Origin: Pseudomonas sp. PSKL.D1
GTDB taxonomy: Bacteria > Pseudomonadota > Gammaproteobacteria > Pseudomonadales > Pseudomonadaceae
Direction: 5' to 3'
NCBI RefSeq assembly: GCF_028898945.1
Contig: NZ_CP118607.1
Location: 1,660,001-1,724,000 of the forward strand
DNA length: 64,000 bases
The notes beneath the pieces are model-generated. The model was not told where the DNA came from. It saw only the letters and a list, made by a program, of their open reading frames with translations, and did not search any database. Numbering within the stretch: the stretch's first letter is position 1; every line of letters begins with the position of its first letter. A program made the translations under genes and the position numbers. This document shows positions 9,603 to 18,239 of this stretch, in pieces.

Positions 9603-9929
9603 TCAGGAGGCGTCGGCGGCCATTTCCACATCGTGAGCGATGAGGGCCACCAGCGCGTTCTGCTGGCGATGGGAGAGTTGGCGGAAGCGCTGCAGCAACT
9701 CGCGCTCGTGCAGGGAAAGTTCAGGGCTGTCCAGGCGCATGCTCAGCTCGTCACCCAACGCACCTTCCTGAATAAGGCTCTGCTCCAGGCGGGCGATGAT
9801 CTCGGAGTTCATGCTGCGGTGATGGTTGCGCGCTACCTCGGCAATGCGCTCACGCATCCCGTCTGGCAGGCGGACGACAAACTTGTCAGCGGTGCGGCTC
9901 GAATAAATAGCCTGTTTCATTGGGCGCAT
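9603..9929 (-). CDS. amrZ: Ribbon-helix-helix global regulator AmrZ (AlgZ)
   Basis: This 108-residue Arc-type DNA-binding protein is, from memory, near-identical in length and sequence to P. aeruginosa AmrZ. The N-terminal strand [25 protein letters not shown] and the helix [18 protein letters not shown] form the ribbon-helix-helix. The C-terminal part ([32 protein letters not shown]) is the tetramerisation domain. Known roles are activation of alginate and twitching genes and repression of fleQ in P. aeruginosa, with control of c-di-GMP and motility in P. fluorescens. Regulation of the flagellar genes elsewhere in this window is therefore likely. It is convergent with mgtE. Confidence 0.93.
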   Translation of the reverse strand: MRPMKQAIYSSRTADKFVVRLPDGMRERIAEVARNHHRSMNSEIIARLEQSLIQEGALGDELSMRLDSPELSLHERELLQRFRQLSHRQQNALVALIAHDVEMAADAS

Positions 9930-10274
9930 ATAAATTGACCGGATTTTGGTTCAGGGGAAGCGGTTCTCAAATTGGCCGCACGGGGTGCAACTACGACCGT
10001 GGCGACAACAAAATGTTCAACCGGCATGAAAATTTGGGAGCTCATCTTGCCTCATGGTCGCCGTTTCCTTGGCGTCAATTCTGTGACAAATAGTGAGCCG
10101 GCTGAAGGCTTTTTGCCAGTACCAATTATCAGAAATGAGTACTGGTTTGAAAAGTTTTGCACCATCCGGCTTGCCGCACCGTCAGACCTTTGCCGTCAAA
10201 AACCTGTAAAACGCAGTAAAGGTCGAAGAAAACACCTAGAATGCGCGGGTTTCCTTTCTTAGAGCATAGTGGCT
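9930..10274. other. Divergent intergenic region amrZ / phnN
   Basis: This is 345 bp between divergently transcribed genes with no credible coding sequence. Besides the CCAGTAC inverted repeat I see only AT-rich stretches that may hold promoters for the two genes. Confidence 0.5.
10116..10145. promoter_or_regulatory. Inverted repeat upstream of amrZ, candidate operator
   Basis: CCAGTAC (10116-10122) and GTACTGG (10139-10145) are separated by 16 bp. The left arm in context, GCCAGTACC, differs at one position from the GCCATTACC core reported for AmrZ sites. AmrZ is known to repress its own gene, so this may be its operator. It lies about 190 bp upstream of the start codon. Confidence 0.4.
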
Positions 10275-10860
10275 ATGCAACATGACGCAAGCGCCCAAGC
10301 CAATACCTCAGGCCGCCTGATATTTTTGGTAGGACCGTCGGGTTCGGGAAAAGATTCCCTGATCGATGCAGCGCGCGCAATTAATTGCCGCCGGGGTGAA
10401 AATCGCCCGCCGCGTGATCACCCGGTCGCCGGAAGCCAAGGGGGAGGCGGCCCACGGCGTTAACCCAGAGCGCTTCGAAGCGATGCGTAAGGCCGGGGCG
10501 TTTGCCATGCACTGGCGGGCCAACGGGTTGAGCTACGGTATTCCTGCTCAGGTGGACGACTGGTTGGCGCAAGGGCATTCGGTACTGGTCAACGGCTCGC
10601 GGGCTTATTTGCCCGAAGCGCGCATGCAGTACCCGGAGCTGTTGGCTGTTTGCCTGATGGTCAAGCCTGAGGTGCTGCGTGCGCGCCTGCTGGCTCGCGG
10701 GCGGGAGACTGAGGAGCAGATCGACCAGCGCCTGGCCCGCAATGACGTTCTGCAATCAGAAGCCGGCCCCTCGACCCATTGGCTGGACAATTCGGGTGAA
10801 TTGTCCGCCGCAACTGATGCATTGATGTCATTGCTGCGGCGGGAGAAGCTGATCGCATGA
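10275..10860 (+). pseudogene. phnN: Ribose 1,5-bisphosphate phosphokinase, frameshifted
   Basis: PhnN phosphorylates ribose 1,5-bisphosphate to PRPP. The P-loop half (ATG 10275, RLIFLVGPSGSGKDSLIDAAR) and the rest (QLIAAGVKIARRVITRSPEA to RREKLIA) lie in two different frames. The break is at the (GC)4 tract 10371-10378. One extra GC unit there, or loss of one base, would restore a single protein of about 195 residues; E. coli PhnN is 185. Both halves are otherwise well conserved (HWRANGLSYGIP, VLVNGSRAYLPEAR, LLARGRE). It is therefore a recent mutation, a slippage site or a sequencing error. A restart at the ATG at 10366 would lack the P-loop and be inactive. Confidence 0.85.
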
Positions 10861-10972
10861 CAAGCGTGGAATAAACCTACATGCAAAAAGCCCGATTGAC
10901 GCATGACAAACGGCAGCTCGCTGGTTAACATGCTCGCCATCCAGCCGTGCAACGCTCGCTGCCGGTTCTTGT

Positions 10973-11049
10973 GTCTCAGTAGCTCAATTGGATAGAGCAT
11001 CCCCCTCCTAAGGGGAAGGTTGCAGGTTCAATTCCTGCCTGGGACGCCA
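10973..11049 (+). tRNA. tRNA-Arg(CCT)
   Basis: The gene is 77 nt. The acceptor arms GTCTCAG and CTGGGAC pair with one G-T wobble. The anticodon loop CTCCTAA between TCCCC and GGGGA gives anticodon CCT, which reads AGG. CCA is encoded. This tRNA is often an integration site for mobile elements, but here it is followed directly by a REP and endA. Confidence 0.96.
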
Positions 11050-11084
11050 TTTCTTGTCGCGCTGCTTTTTGCTGACTCAAGCTG

Positions 11085-11112
11085 CGCATCGCGGATAAAT
11101 CCGCTCCTACTT
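11085..11112. repeat. Single REP unit overlapping the endA stop codon
   Basis: GCATCGCGGATAAATCCGCT plus CCTAC is the 'atccgcg' REP family. On the minus strand its GTAG provides the endA TAG stop (11107-11109). Confidence 0.75.
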
Positions 11113-12066
11113 GCAATTCCCCGCTTTGCGATACCCCGCAGCCAACGCTTCAGCTTCAGTGCCAAACGCCACCTGATTCTTCTGCGCCACCTGTGCATAC
11201 CCCGGGCACCCGCTGGCCAGGTGATAGACATGGCTGTTGCGGTTGCCAATTACCGACCCGCCTTCCACGGCACTGGCCAGCGTTGGCTTGGGTACGGTTT
11301 TAACTGGCACATTCGATGCCACGGCACCAGCGCCCTGCGGTGCATACCCCAGCGTCCATTTGCGCTCGCCTGTTACGAACGGGTTGTGGTGCCCCATGAT
11401 CGCGGCAATACGCTGGTCACGTTGCTTCTCCCACGCCGACACGGGGTACTGCTTGTCCCAGGCCATCAGCACCTGTTGCTGCTGGCGCGACATGTTGAGC
11501 TTGTAGCGATCGAACATGTAGAAGGTGGTGCGCGCGACCAGGCCTTTCACTTCATTGCGTGGCTCTGCCGTCTTCTGCTGGAAATCGACCTTTGTGGTGC
11601 ATTGGCCATACTGCGGCGAAACACCCGACACCATGCCGTAATTGAAATTGCTGCGGTCGCCGTTCACTTCACCCACGGAAGGGTAAAGATTGAACAGGTT
11701 GGCCTCCATGGCGCGGAAGGTCGGGTCGGCATCCACGCACTGCTCGCGGCCGCCGTTCTGCCAGCACTGGCGTTGGTGCCCGAAGGTCCAGGCCGGCACG
11801 ATGTGTTCCCACTCCGTGCGCTCGGCGCGGGTTTGCAGCTTGCGGGTTTCATAACCGCAGGATTTCGGGTCGACGCGCCCGCCGGATTTGCCCACCCACG
11901 TCCACTTGCAGCCACAGTAAAGCTCGCCCATGGCGCTGCTGGCCTGGTCTTGGTAGATCTTCTGCTTGGCAACGACTTTGGCTTCGGTAAAGGTCGCGGG
12001 AGGTGAGGCAAAAGCGGCAGGGATGGCGGCAATGGAGAGGGCGAAGGCGTAAAGCAATTTCATCAT
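11107..12066 (-). CDS. endA: Secreted/periplasmic endonuclease I with C-terminal extension
   Basis: This 319-residue protein has a signal peptide (MMKLLYAFALSIAAIPAAFA). The EndoI domain covers roughly residues 25-225: RTEWEHIVPAW carries the beta-beta-alpha-metal catalytic His, and FNLYPSVGEVNGDRSNFNYG carries the metal-ligand Asn region. Several cysteines suggest disulfides. It degrades double-stranded DNA in the periplasm or outside the cell. Beyond the usual length (about 235) it carries a small domain at about residues 275-319 (NSHVYHLASGCPGY..VAFGTEAEALAAGYRKAGNC). This resembles the Ada-type metal-binding module found at the ends of some nucleases. Its gene is divergent from the GGDEF gene. 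Confidence 0.92.
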   Translation of the reverse strand: MMKLLYAFALSIAAIPAAFASPPATFTEAKVVAKQKIYQDQASSAMGELYCGCKWTWVGKSGGRVDPKSCGYETRKLQTRAERTEWEHIVPAWTFGHQRQCWQNGGREQCVDADPTFRAMEANLFNLYPSVGEVNGDRSNFNYGMVSGVSPQYGQCTTKVDFQQKTAEPRNEVKGLVARTTFYMFDRYKLNMSRQQQQVLMAWDKQYPVSAWEKQRDQRIAAIMGHHNPFVTGERKWTLGYAPQGAGAVASNVPVKTVPKPTLASAVEGGSVIGNRNSHVYHLASGCPGYAQVAQKNQVAFGTEAEALAAGYRKAGNCK

Positions 12067-12198
12067 GAAAAATTATCTTTGGCTTACAAAAGCGTCGGAT
12101 TATACGACTTGGGCCGCCAGATAGAAGAGCGGGAAAGCTTGCGCTTGAGCGCCACGGCGCTATCGTTGGCGGTTAGGATTTCTGCCGAGCGAACCGAC

Positions 12199-14031
12199 AT
12201 GCAGATCGCCCCGTCACCCCTCAATGAAGCGGCCAGGCTGTGTTTTCTCGAGAGCCTGAATATTCTCGATACGCCTGCCGAAGAAACGTTCGACCGCATC
12301 ACCCGCCTGGCCAGCGCCTTGCTCGATGTGCCCATGGCACTGGTTTCGCTGGTGGACATGAACCGTCAGTGGTTCAAGTCGCGCCAGGGGGTGGATGTGA
12401 CCCACACCTCGCGGGATGTCGCATTCTGTGCCCATGCGCTGCATGTGGAGGATGCGCTGGTTATCCCGGATGCCCGTAACGATGCGCGCTTCGAAGATAA
12501 CCCGTTGGTGGTCGGCGGGCCTTGCATACGCTTTTATGCCGGCATTCCGCTACGTTTTGCCGGCGAGCTGACCGTGGGCACGCTGTGCGTGCTGGACACC
12601 CGGCCCAGGCACATTTCGGATGCCGAACTGGCCCATCTGCGGGACCTGGCCAGGATGGTGGAGGATGAAATGCTTCACCGCAGCCTGGCCATCGATTCCG
12701 AAGCGGTGCCGGGTGCGCAGCACAGTGCGTTGCTGTCTTCGGAGGCGCGCTTCCAGCGGGTGTTCGACAACAGCCTGATCAGCAAGGCGATTGTCGGCCT
12801 GGACGGGCGCATACTCGAGCCCAACCGCGAGTTTTGCCAACTGCTGGGGCAGGGGCGCGAACTGCTGGTATTGACCCATTTGCAGCAACTGGTGGATGCC
12901 AACGACGCTCAAAACCTAGCAACCGCCTGGCAGCAGGTTATCGAAGGCGCGATGGAGTCGATGGTCGTAGAGCTCAAGCTCATCACTCAGGCCGGTGCGC
13001 GCTGGTGTGAGCTGAGCCTGTCGGCCCTGCGCAATGAGTACGGTGATGCCGAGCAGATGGTGGTGTTTGCCCGCGATATCAGTGAGCGCAAACGCCGGCA
13101 ACTGCAGTTGCAACGTTACCAGGCTACGTTGGAGCAACAGGTGGCCGAGCGCACTGATGAGCTCGCACGCAGCCAGGAAACGCTGCAGGCCATCGCCGAC
13201 AACCTGCCCGTGTTGATTGCGCACATCGGCAATGATCTGGAGTATCGGTTCAACAATGCGGTGTACCGGCAGATTTTCGGCATGGAGCCGACCCTGCTGA
13301 AAGGGCGCAAGGTGGCCGACGTACTGCCTGACGATGTGTACCAGCAATTGCTTCCATGCTTCCTCAAAGCCTTGGCGGGTGAGCGAGTGGAAGCCGACAA
13401 CGTGCGTTACAGCTTCGATGACCCAAGGGTGTGGCATGCGTCCTACGTGCCGGATATCCGCAATGGCAAGGTTGAGGGCTTTTTCGTCATGTCGCTGGAC
13501 GTGACCGAGCGCAAGCGCAAGGAAAAGACCCTGCTCGACCAGGCCCTGCTCGACCCCCTGACCGGCTTGCCCAACCGCGCGGCGCTGCATCAGGAATTGA
13601 CGCTGACCCTTCACGAGCGGGCGCCGTTCGCGCTGTTCTTCATCGACCTGGACGGCTTCAAGCAGGTCAATGACAAGCACGGCCACGAGGCCGGCGACCT
13701 GGTGCTGCAGGCTGCGGCGGGGCGGATGCTTGCGGTGATGCGCGCCGATGACACGGTGGCCAGGCTGGCCGGCGACGAGTTCGTGGTGATCGCCCAGTCA
13801 GTGGCCAACCAGGCGTCTGCCAAAGACATCGCGCGCAAGCTGTGCGAAGTGCTGTCAGCACCGGTTGACATCGGCGGCGGGCAAGTCACCGTAGGTGCCA
13901 GCATCGGTGTCTACGTCAACCACGCCGGGCATGAGGCCCCCTCTGCGGAGGAAGCCCTTGCCCGTGCCGACAAGGCGATGTACGAGGCCAAGCGCAACGG
14001 CCGCAATCAATTCAGCGTGGTGCCGGACTGA
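12199..14031 (+). CDS. GAF-PAS-PAS-GGDEF diguanylate cyclase
   Basis: This encodes 610 residues with no transmembrane segment. A GAF domain (about 10-165; LNILDTPAEETFDRITRLA, FCAHAL, GTLCVLD) is followed by two PAS domains (about 195-310 and 335-445) linked by a short coiled coil, then a GGDEF domain (about 450-605). The active-site loop reads LAGDEF (residues 523-528), an accepted AGDEF variant. RADD five residues before it is a canonical RxxD inhibitory site. The enzyme should therefore make c-di-GMP and be product-inhibited. There is no EAL domain. The ATG at 12199 is chosen because the upstream in-frame extension has no conserved content. Confidence 0.9.
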   Translation: MQIAPSPLNEAARLCFLESLNILDTPAEETFDRITRLASALLDVPMALVSLVDMNRQWFKSRQGVDVTHTSRDVAFCAHALHVEDALVIPDARNDARFEDNPLVVGGPCIRFYAGIPLRFAGELTVGTLCVLDTRPRHISDAELAHLRDLARMVEDEMLHRSLAIDSEAVPGAQHSALLSSEARFQRVFDNSLISKAIVGLDGRILEPNREFCQLLGQGRELLVLTHLQQLVDANDAQNLATAWQQVIEGAMESMVVELKLITQAGARWCELSLSALRNEYGDAEQMVVFARDISERKRRQLQLQRYQATLEQQVAERTDELARSQETLQAIADNLPVLIAHIGNDLEYRFNNAVYRQIFGMEPTLLKGRKVADVLPDDVYQQLLPCFLKALAGERVEADNVRYSFDDPRVWHASYVPDIRNGKVEGFFVMSLDVTERKRKEKTLLDQALLDPLTGLPNRAALHQELTLTLHERAPFALFFIDLDGFKQVNDKHGHEAGDLVLQAAAGRMLAVMRADDTVARLAGDEFVVIAQSVANQASAKDIARKLCEVLSAPVDIGGGQVTVGASIGVYVNHAGHEAPSAEEALARADKAMYEAKRNGRNQFSVVPD

Positions 14032-14033
14032 CG

Positions 14034-14360
14034 CTACAGGCCGCAGTACTTGAGCAGCCACAACGCACCCATGCCGGCCGCCAAGGTCAGCAGGGTGCTG
14101 CGCGTGCGCCACGCCACCAACCCGGCAACAATCGCTGCCGGGATTTGCGGGTTGCTCCAGTCAATGGCCGGTTGCTTGTCTGCAAACACCACGGCCGGCA
14201 ATACCAGTGCGGCCAGCACGCTGGCCGGTACGTAAACCAGTGCACGCCTGAGCAGTGGCGGAATGCGCAGCGCGCCATAGAACTCGATGAAGGAAAGGCG
14301 AATGGCAAAGGTGCCTGCACCAATCAGCAGGAAAGTGATCCACTGGGCCGAGTCGCTCAC
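14034..14360 (-). CDS. azlD: Branched-chain amino acid exporter, small subunit (AzlD family)
   Basis: This 108-residue protein has four predicted membrane helices (ITFLLIGAGTFAIRLSF; PASVLAALVLPAVVF; IPAAIVAGLVAW; TLLTLAAGMGALWLL). AzlD pairs with AzlC to export branched-chain amino acids and analogues. Its start overlaps the azlC stop by 4 bp, so the two are translationally coupled. It is convergent with the GGDEF gene, with only 2 bp between the stops. Confidence 0.92.
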   Translation of the reverse strand: MSDSAQWITFLLIGAGTFAIRLSFIEFYGALRIPPLLRRALVYVPASVLAALVLPAVVFADKQPAIDWSNPQIPAAIVAGLVAWRTRSTLLTLAAGMGALWLLKYCGL

Positions 14361-15094
14361 GGGGCCTCCGCTTCAGCATCGTTGCTGGTGGCAACAGGTG
14401 CAGGCTTGCGCAGGGTTTCAATTACCAGGCCGGTGCTGACACCTCCCACCGAGGCGACCAGCAAACCCAGGTTGTAGGGCAAATCGTGAGCCAGCACTGC
14501 GAGGGCGCCACCGACAATCGCGGCGCCCAGCGTTGCGGGGTTGCGAATGCTGGGCACCAGCAAGGCCAGGAATGACAGCGGGATGGCAAAACCCAGCGAC
14601 CAGGATTCCGGAATGCCTGCGCCCAGCAGCACACCCGCGAGCACCGACAGGTTCCAGCCGAGCCACATCACCACCGCTGTGCCGGCAAAGTAGGCAAACG
14701 CGAACGGCCCTGGCCCCTGTGCGCCGAACTTCAGGCTGAACAAGGCAAAGCACTGGTCTGCCAGCATGTACGACATGGGCCAGGTGCGGCGCCTCGGTTG
14801 ATCGCTCAGGTGCGGCGCCAGTGCGGCGCTGTACATCAGAAAGCGCAGGTTGATGACCAGCGCCGTGACCACCATGGTCACCGGCAGGGCGCCGTTCTGC
14901 ATCAGTTGCATCACAGCCATCTGCGCTGAACCGGAGTAGAACAGCAGGGTCATGCCCATGGCCTCCAGTGGCGACAGGCCCATGCCGATGGCCGTCACGC
15001 CGGTAATCAAGCCGAACGGCAGCACACCGGTGGTTAATGGGAGTACAGCACGGGCACCGTCCGCGAACGCGTGCAGCCCGTTTCGATATTGCAT
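14357..15094 (-). CDS. azlC: Branched-chain amino acid exporter, large subunit (AzlC family)
   Basis: This 245-residue membrane protein of the AzlC/YgaZ family has the conserved start ADGARAVLPLTTGVLPFGLITGVTAIGMGLSP and about seven helices. It is the first gene of azlCD. It is transcribed divergently from a LysR regulator with a 120-bp gap, which suggests control by that regulator. Confidence 0.92.
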   Translation of the reverse strand: MQYRNGLHAFADGARAVLPLTTGVLPFGLITGVTAIGMGLSPLEAMGMTLLFYSGSAQMAVMQLMQNGALPVTMVVTALVINLRFLMYSAALAPHLSDQPRRRTWPMSYMLADQCFALFSLKFGAQGPGPFAFAYFAGTAVVMWLGWNLSVLAGVLLGAGIPESWSLGFAIPLSFLALLVPSIRNPATLGAAIVGGALAVLAHDLPYNLGLLVASVGGVSTGLVIETLRKPAPVATSNDAEAEAP

Positions 15095-15214
15095 GGGAAA
15101 TCCTTGGAAGTACGGTTGAAGCCTTTGTCTGATGCGTGCACGTTAAATTGCATACAATTACCCCGCAACACAGATTTCTGAAATATTAGGCCTAGGAAAA
15201 ATAGGGCTCGAATC

Positions 15215-16093
15215 ATGTTTCTTGACGCACCCTCACGGCATACTTTGCAACTCAACGCCCTTCGCGCATTCGAGGCGTCGGCGCGCCTCGGTGGCTTTGC
15301 AAGGGCCGCGAATGAGCTCAAGGTGACCCCCGGCGCGATTGCCGCACTGATCAAGACACTGGAAACCCAGTACGGCGCTGCCCTGTTCGAGCGGCACGCC
15401 AAAGGCGTGCGGCTTACGCCGTTGGGCGAAAGTGTGAAGGATCGGTTCACCGAGGCGTTTGATGCCGTTGAGGACGCTGCACGTCAGCTGCGCAGGCTGG
15501 CCGCGCCTCAGCGCGTGCATATCGTCACTTCCCCCGCCCTGGCGCAGTTGTGGATCGGGCCGCGCTTGCCACAGCTGACCGAGATGCTGTCGCCCATCGA
15601 AATCTCGGTAACGGCAGTGGATGAGCCGCCCAACCTCAAACGCAGCCCGTTCGACCTGTGCCTGTACTACACCGAAAAGCTGGAGCGAGGGCAGCACGCA
15701 TTGGCACAGGAAGAAGTGCTCCCGGTGTGTATTCCGTCGCTGGCACAGCAGATAAGCGTGGCCGAAGACCTTGCCAATGCGCGCTGCATCCAGGATGTGG
15801 TGTGGCGAGACTGGGAGGTATGGGCGGGGGAGGCCATGCCAGGTCAGCGCTTCACCGCACGTGGCCCCGGCTTCTCGCTGTATTCGATTGCCGTGCAACA
15901 GGCATTGCTGGGCGCGGGCGTGCTGATTGGGCGCAAGAGCCTGGTGCAGCCTTATCTGGACAGCGGTGAACTGGTCGCACCGATCGCAAACCCGGTGCCG
16001 TTGGGGGTGACGATCGCTGCCTGGCGGTTACCCGGTGCAAGCGGCAATCAGAAAGTGGCGGCGGTGGAGGCTGCGTTGATGAAACTGGCATGA
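15215..16093 (+). CDS. LysR-family transcriptional regulator (GcvA-like)
   Basis: This encodes 292 residues. The N-terminal winged HTH (about 12-70) reads LNALRAFEASARLGGFARAA, then KVTPGAIAALIKTLE, then LFERHAKGVRLTPLG. The effector-binding domain occupies about 95-292. The sequence style (APSRHTLQLNALRAFEAS) is that of the GcvA subgroup. It is divergent from azlCD and is probably their regulator, responding to an amino acid; this is inferred from position only. Confidence 0.88.
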   Translation: MFLDAPSRHTLQLNALRAFEASARLGGFARAANELKVTPGAIAALIKTLETQYGAALFERHAKGVRLTPLGESVKDRFTEAFDAVEDAARQLRRLAAPQRVHIVTSPALAQLWIGPRLPQLTEMLSPIEISVTAVDEPPNLKRSPFDLCLYYTEKLERGQHALAQEEVLPVCIPSLAQQISVAEDLANARCIQDVVWRDWEVWAGEAMPGQRFTARGPGFSLYSIAVQQALLGAGVLIGRKSLVQPYLDSGELVAPIANPVPLGVTIAAWRLPGASGNQKVAAVEAALMKLA

Positions 16094-16124
16094 AGGCGGG
16101 TGGCTTGGTGGCCACCCTGAACGC

Positions 16125-16691
16125 TTACACCTGCCCGGATTCCAGCGCCTCCTCGCGCTCGTCGGTGTTTTGCGAGGCAGCTATGTCTGCACCCTGGCGC
16201 ACCTGGTCGGCGCGTATTGCCTGCAGTTCCATCTTCGCCTGGGTTTTCATTTCGACGTCTTCCTTCATGCGCTGGGCAATCTGTTCGTCGACCTTGGCTT
16301 TTTGCTCCGGCGGCAGGGCGTTGTACTCATCCACGGTCATGCCCAGTTCCTGGAGGATCTTCTCCTGGATCTTTTCCTCCGGTGACTTGGCCATGTAGTC
16401 ACGGAACTGCTCCACGGCATCGCTGCTCACCTGGGTACTGGCGCTTGCCTGCTCGCGGGCGGCCACGTCAGGGTTCTGCAGCATCACCTTGAGCTTGGCG
16501 AACGCTTCCTCGCGGGCTTCGTCAGCGTTTTGCTGCGAGGTGCTGCCCTGGCTGTTCTGCTGCGCGGCGGTGTTGCTGGTGGCCAACGGCGCGCGGAAGG
16601 CAACGACGTCGGCCAATGCCTGCTCGTGGTTGACGCGGTTCTGTTGTTGCACGGTGGCCTGCCAGCCCAGGCCGTTGAGGGTAATTGCCAT
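16125..16691 (-). CDS. Conserved hypothetical protein, function unknown
   Basis: This encodes 188 residues. The ATG at 16691 is preceded by a strong AAGGAGGAG site, which decides this start over an upstream in-frame one. There is no signal peptide or membrane segment. The sequence is rich in Gln, Ala, Glu and Lys. A Gln/Asn/Ser/Thr-rich low-complexity stretch sits near residues 40-60, and charged amphipathic helices follow (EKIQEKILQELGMTVDEYNALPPEQKAKVDEQ). I do not recognise the family. It stands alone between the LysR gene (convergent) and the bkd operon. Confidence 0.75.
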   Translation of the reverse strand: MAITLNGLGWQATVQQQNRVNHEQALADVVAFRAPLATSNTAAQQNSQGSTSQQNADEAREEAFAKLKVMLQNPDVAAREQASASTQVSSDAVEQFRDYMAKSPEEKIQEKILQELGMTVDEYNALPPEQKAKVDEQIAQRMKEDVEMKTQAKMELQAIRADQVRQGADIAASQNTDEREEALESGQV

Positions 16692-16755
16692 GTTCTCCTC
16701 CTTGGACGTTGCAAAGCCCCGGTAAAGGGGCAAGAGCCATGCCAGCCATCAGCGG

Positions 16756-16850
16756 CGGCGAGAACAGGGCGTCTGGCCTGTTTTCTCGCCCCTTGGCCGG
16801 AATGTGCTTGCCACCTGGAGGTAAACCCTTGCCGCCTGCGGCAAGACTGG
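16756..16850 (-). other. Hairpins after lpdV, possible transcription end
   Basis: On the minus strand, CTTGCCGC/GCGGCAAG comes first, then a longer imperfect stem GGCGAGAA..CAGG / CCTGTTTTCTCGCC. Neither has a long T run. They probably mark the 3' end of the bkd mRNA. Confidence 0.45.
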
Positions 16851-16857
16851 AAGTCCC

Positions 16858-18237
16858 TCAAATATGCAGCGCGTGCCCCAATGCCCGCAGTGCGGCCTCT
16901 TGCACAGCCTCGCCCAGCGTCGGGTGGGCATGAATGGTGCCTGCCACATCCTCCAGCCGTGCGCCCATTTCCAGCGATTGGGCAAACGCCGTGGACAGCT
17001 CCGACACCGCCACCCCCACCGCCTGCCAACCCACGATCAGGTGGTTGTCACGCCGCGCGACCACGCGCACAAAGCCGCTTTTCGACTCCAGGCTCATCGC
17101 CCGCCCGTTGGCCGCGAACGGGAACTGCGCAACGATGCAGTCCAAGCCTTGTTGGCTGGCCTGTTCCGGCGTCTTGCCGACCACGACCACTTCCGGGTCG
17201 GTGAAGCACACAGCCGCAATTGCAGCCGGCTCAAAGCGCCGCGCCTTGCCCGCGATGATTTCCGCGACCATTTCACCCTGGGCCATGGCCCGGTGCGCCA
17301 GCATCGGCTCGCCGGCCACGTCGCCTATCGCCCAGACGTTGCGCATGCTGGTCTGGCAGCGTTCGTCGATGTCGATGGCGGCACCGTTCATCTTCAGGTC
17401 CAGGCATTCCAGGTTGAAGCCCTGCGTGCGTGGCCTGCGGCCCACCGCTACCAGTACCTGGTCAGCCTCCAGGCGCAACTGCCCGCCCTGGCCATCGCGG
17501 GCCAGCAGGCAACCGTTGTCAAAGCCTTCGACGCTGTGGCCCAGGTGCAACGCGATGCCGAGCTTTTTCAGCGACTCGGCCACTGGCGCGGTCAGTTCGC
17601 TGTCGTAGGTCGGCAGGATGCGCTCGCGTGCCTCCACCACACTGACCTGTGCCCCCAGCTTGCGATAGGCAATGCCCAGTTCCAGCCCGATGTAACCGCC
17701 GCCCACTACCACCAAATGGCGGGGCAGGGCTTTGGGCGCCAAGGCTTCGGTGGACGAAATCACCGGCCCGCCCAGCGGCAGCATCGGCAATTCGACGCTG
17801 CTGGAGCCAGTGGCCAGTAACAGGTGCTCGCACTGGATGCGTTGGCCATCCACCTCGACGTGCTTGCCGTCGAGAATTTTTGCCCAACCATGAATGACTT
17901 TGACGCCGTGCTTTTTCATCAGCGCCGCCACCCCGGTTGTCAGGCGGTCGACAATGCCGTCTTTCCAGGCCACGCTCTGGCCGATGTCCAGGCGTGGCGC
18001 ATCCACACGGATGCCCAGCGCCGACTCGCCGGCAAAGCGCGTGGTCTGGTGAAACTGCTCGGCCACATGGATCAACGCCTTGGACGGAATGCAGCCGATG
18101 TTAAGGCAGGTGCCGCCCAGGGCCTGGCCTTCCACCAGCACGGTGGGGATGCCCAGTTGCCCGGCGCGGATGGCGGCCACGTAGCCGCCGGGGCCGCCGC
18201 CGATGATCAGCAGCGTGGTATCGATAGTCTGTTGCAT
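16858..18237 (-). CDS. lpdV: Dihydrolipoamide dehydrogenase E3 of the branched-chain complex (LPD-Val)
   Basis: This 459-residue flavoprotein reoxidises the dihydrolipoyl arm of BkdB with NAD+. The FAD site [21 protein letters not shown] is near the N terminus. The redox-active disulfide is in [13 protein letters not shown]. The NAD-binding segment [20 protein letters not shown] is mid-protein. The C-terminal [15 protein letters not shown] contains the catalytic His-Glu pair. The ATG at 18237 lies 2 bp after the bkdB stop. This is the last gene of bkdA1-A2-B-lpdV, as known in P. putida. Confidence 0.97.
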   Translation of the reverse strand: MQQTIDTTLLIIGGGPGGYVAAIRAGQLGIPTVLVEGQALGGTCLNIGCIPSKALIHVAEQFHQTTRFAGESALGIRVDAPRLDIGQSVAWKDGIVDRLTTGVAALMKKHGVKVIHGWAKILDGKHVEVDGQRIQCEHLLLATGSSSVELPMLPLGGPVISSTEALAPKALPRHLVVVGGGYIGLELGIAYRKLGAQVSVVEARERILPTYDSELTAPVAESLKKLGIALHLGHSVEGFDNGCLLARDGQGGQLRLEADQVLVAVGRRPRTQGFNLECLDLKMNGAAIDIDERCQTSMRNVWAIGDVAGEPMLAHRAMAQGEMVAEIIAGKARRFEPAAIAAVCFTDPEVVVVGKTPEQASQQGLDCIVAQFPFAANGRAMSLESKSGFVRVVARRDNHLIVGWQAVGVAVSELSTAFAQSLEMGARLEDVAGTIHAHPTLGEAVQEAALRALGHALHI

Positions 18238-18239
18238 GC

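Noticed and set aside
9972..10262. 96-residue ORF in the amrZ-phnN gap
   Set aside because: It has no ribosome-binding site or recognisable motif. The region is better explained as regulatory.
10366..10860. Separate 164-residue gene starting at ATG 10366
   Set aside because: It is the C-terminal part of PhnN in another frame. It lacks the P-loop, which lies just upstream in the first frame.
10973..11112. Integration site of a genomic island at tRNA-Arg(CCT)
   Set aside because: No integrase, no second copy of the tRNA 3' end and no atypical genes are seen nearby.
12079..12198. 40-residue N-terminal extension of the GGDEF protein
   Set aside because: It has no conserved sequence and overlaps the promoter region divergent from endA.
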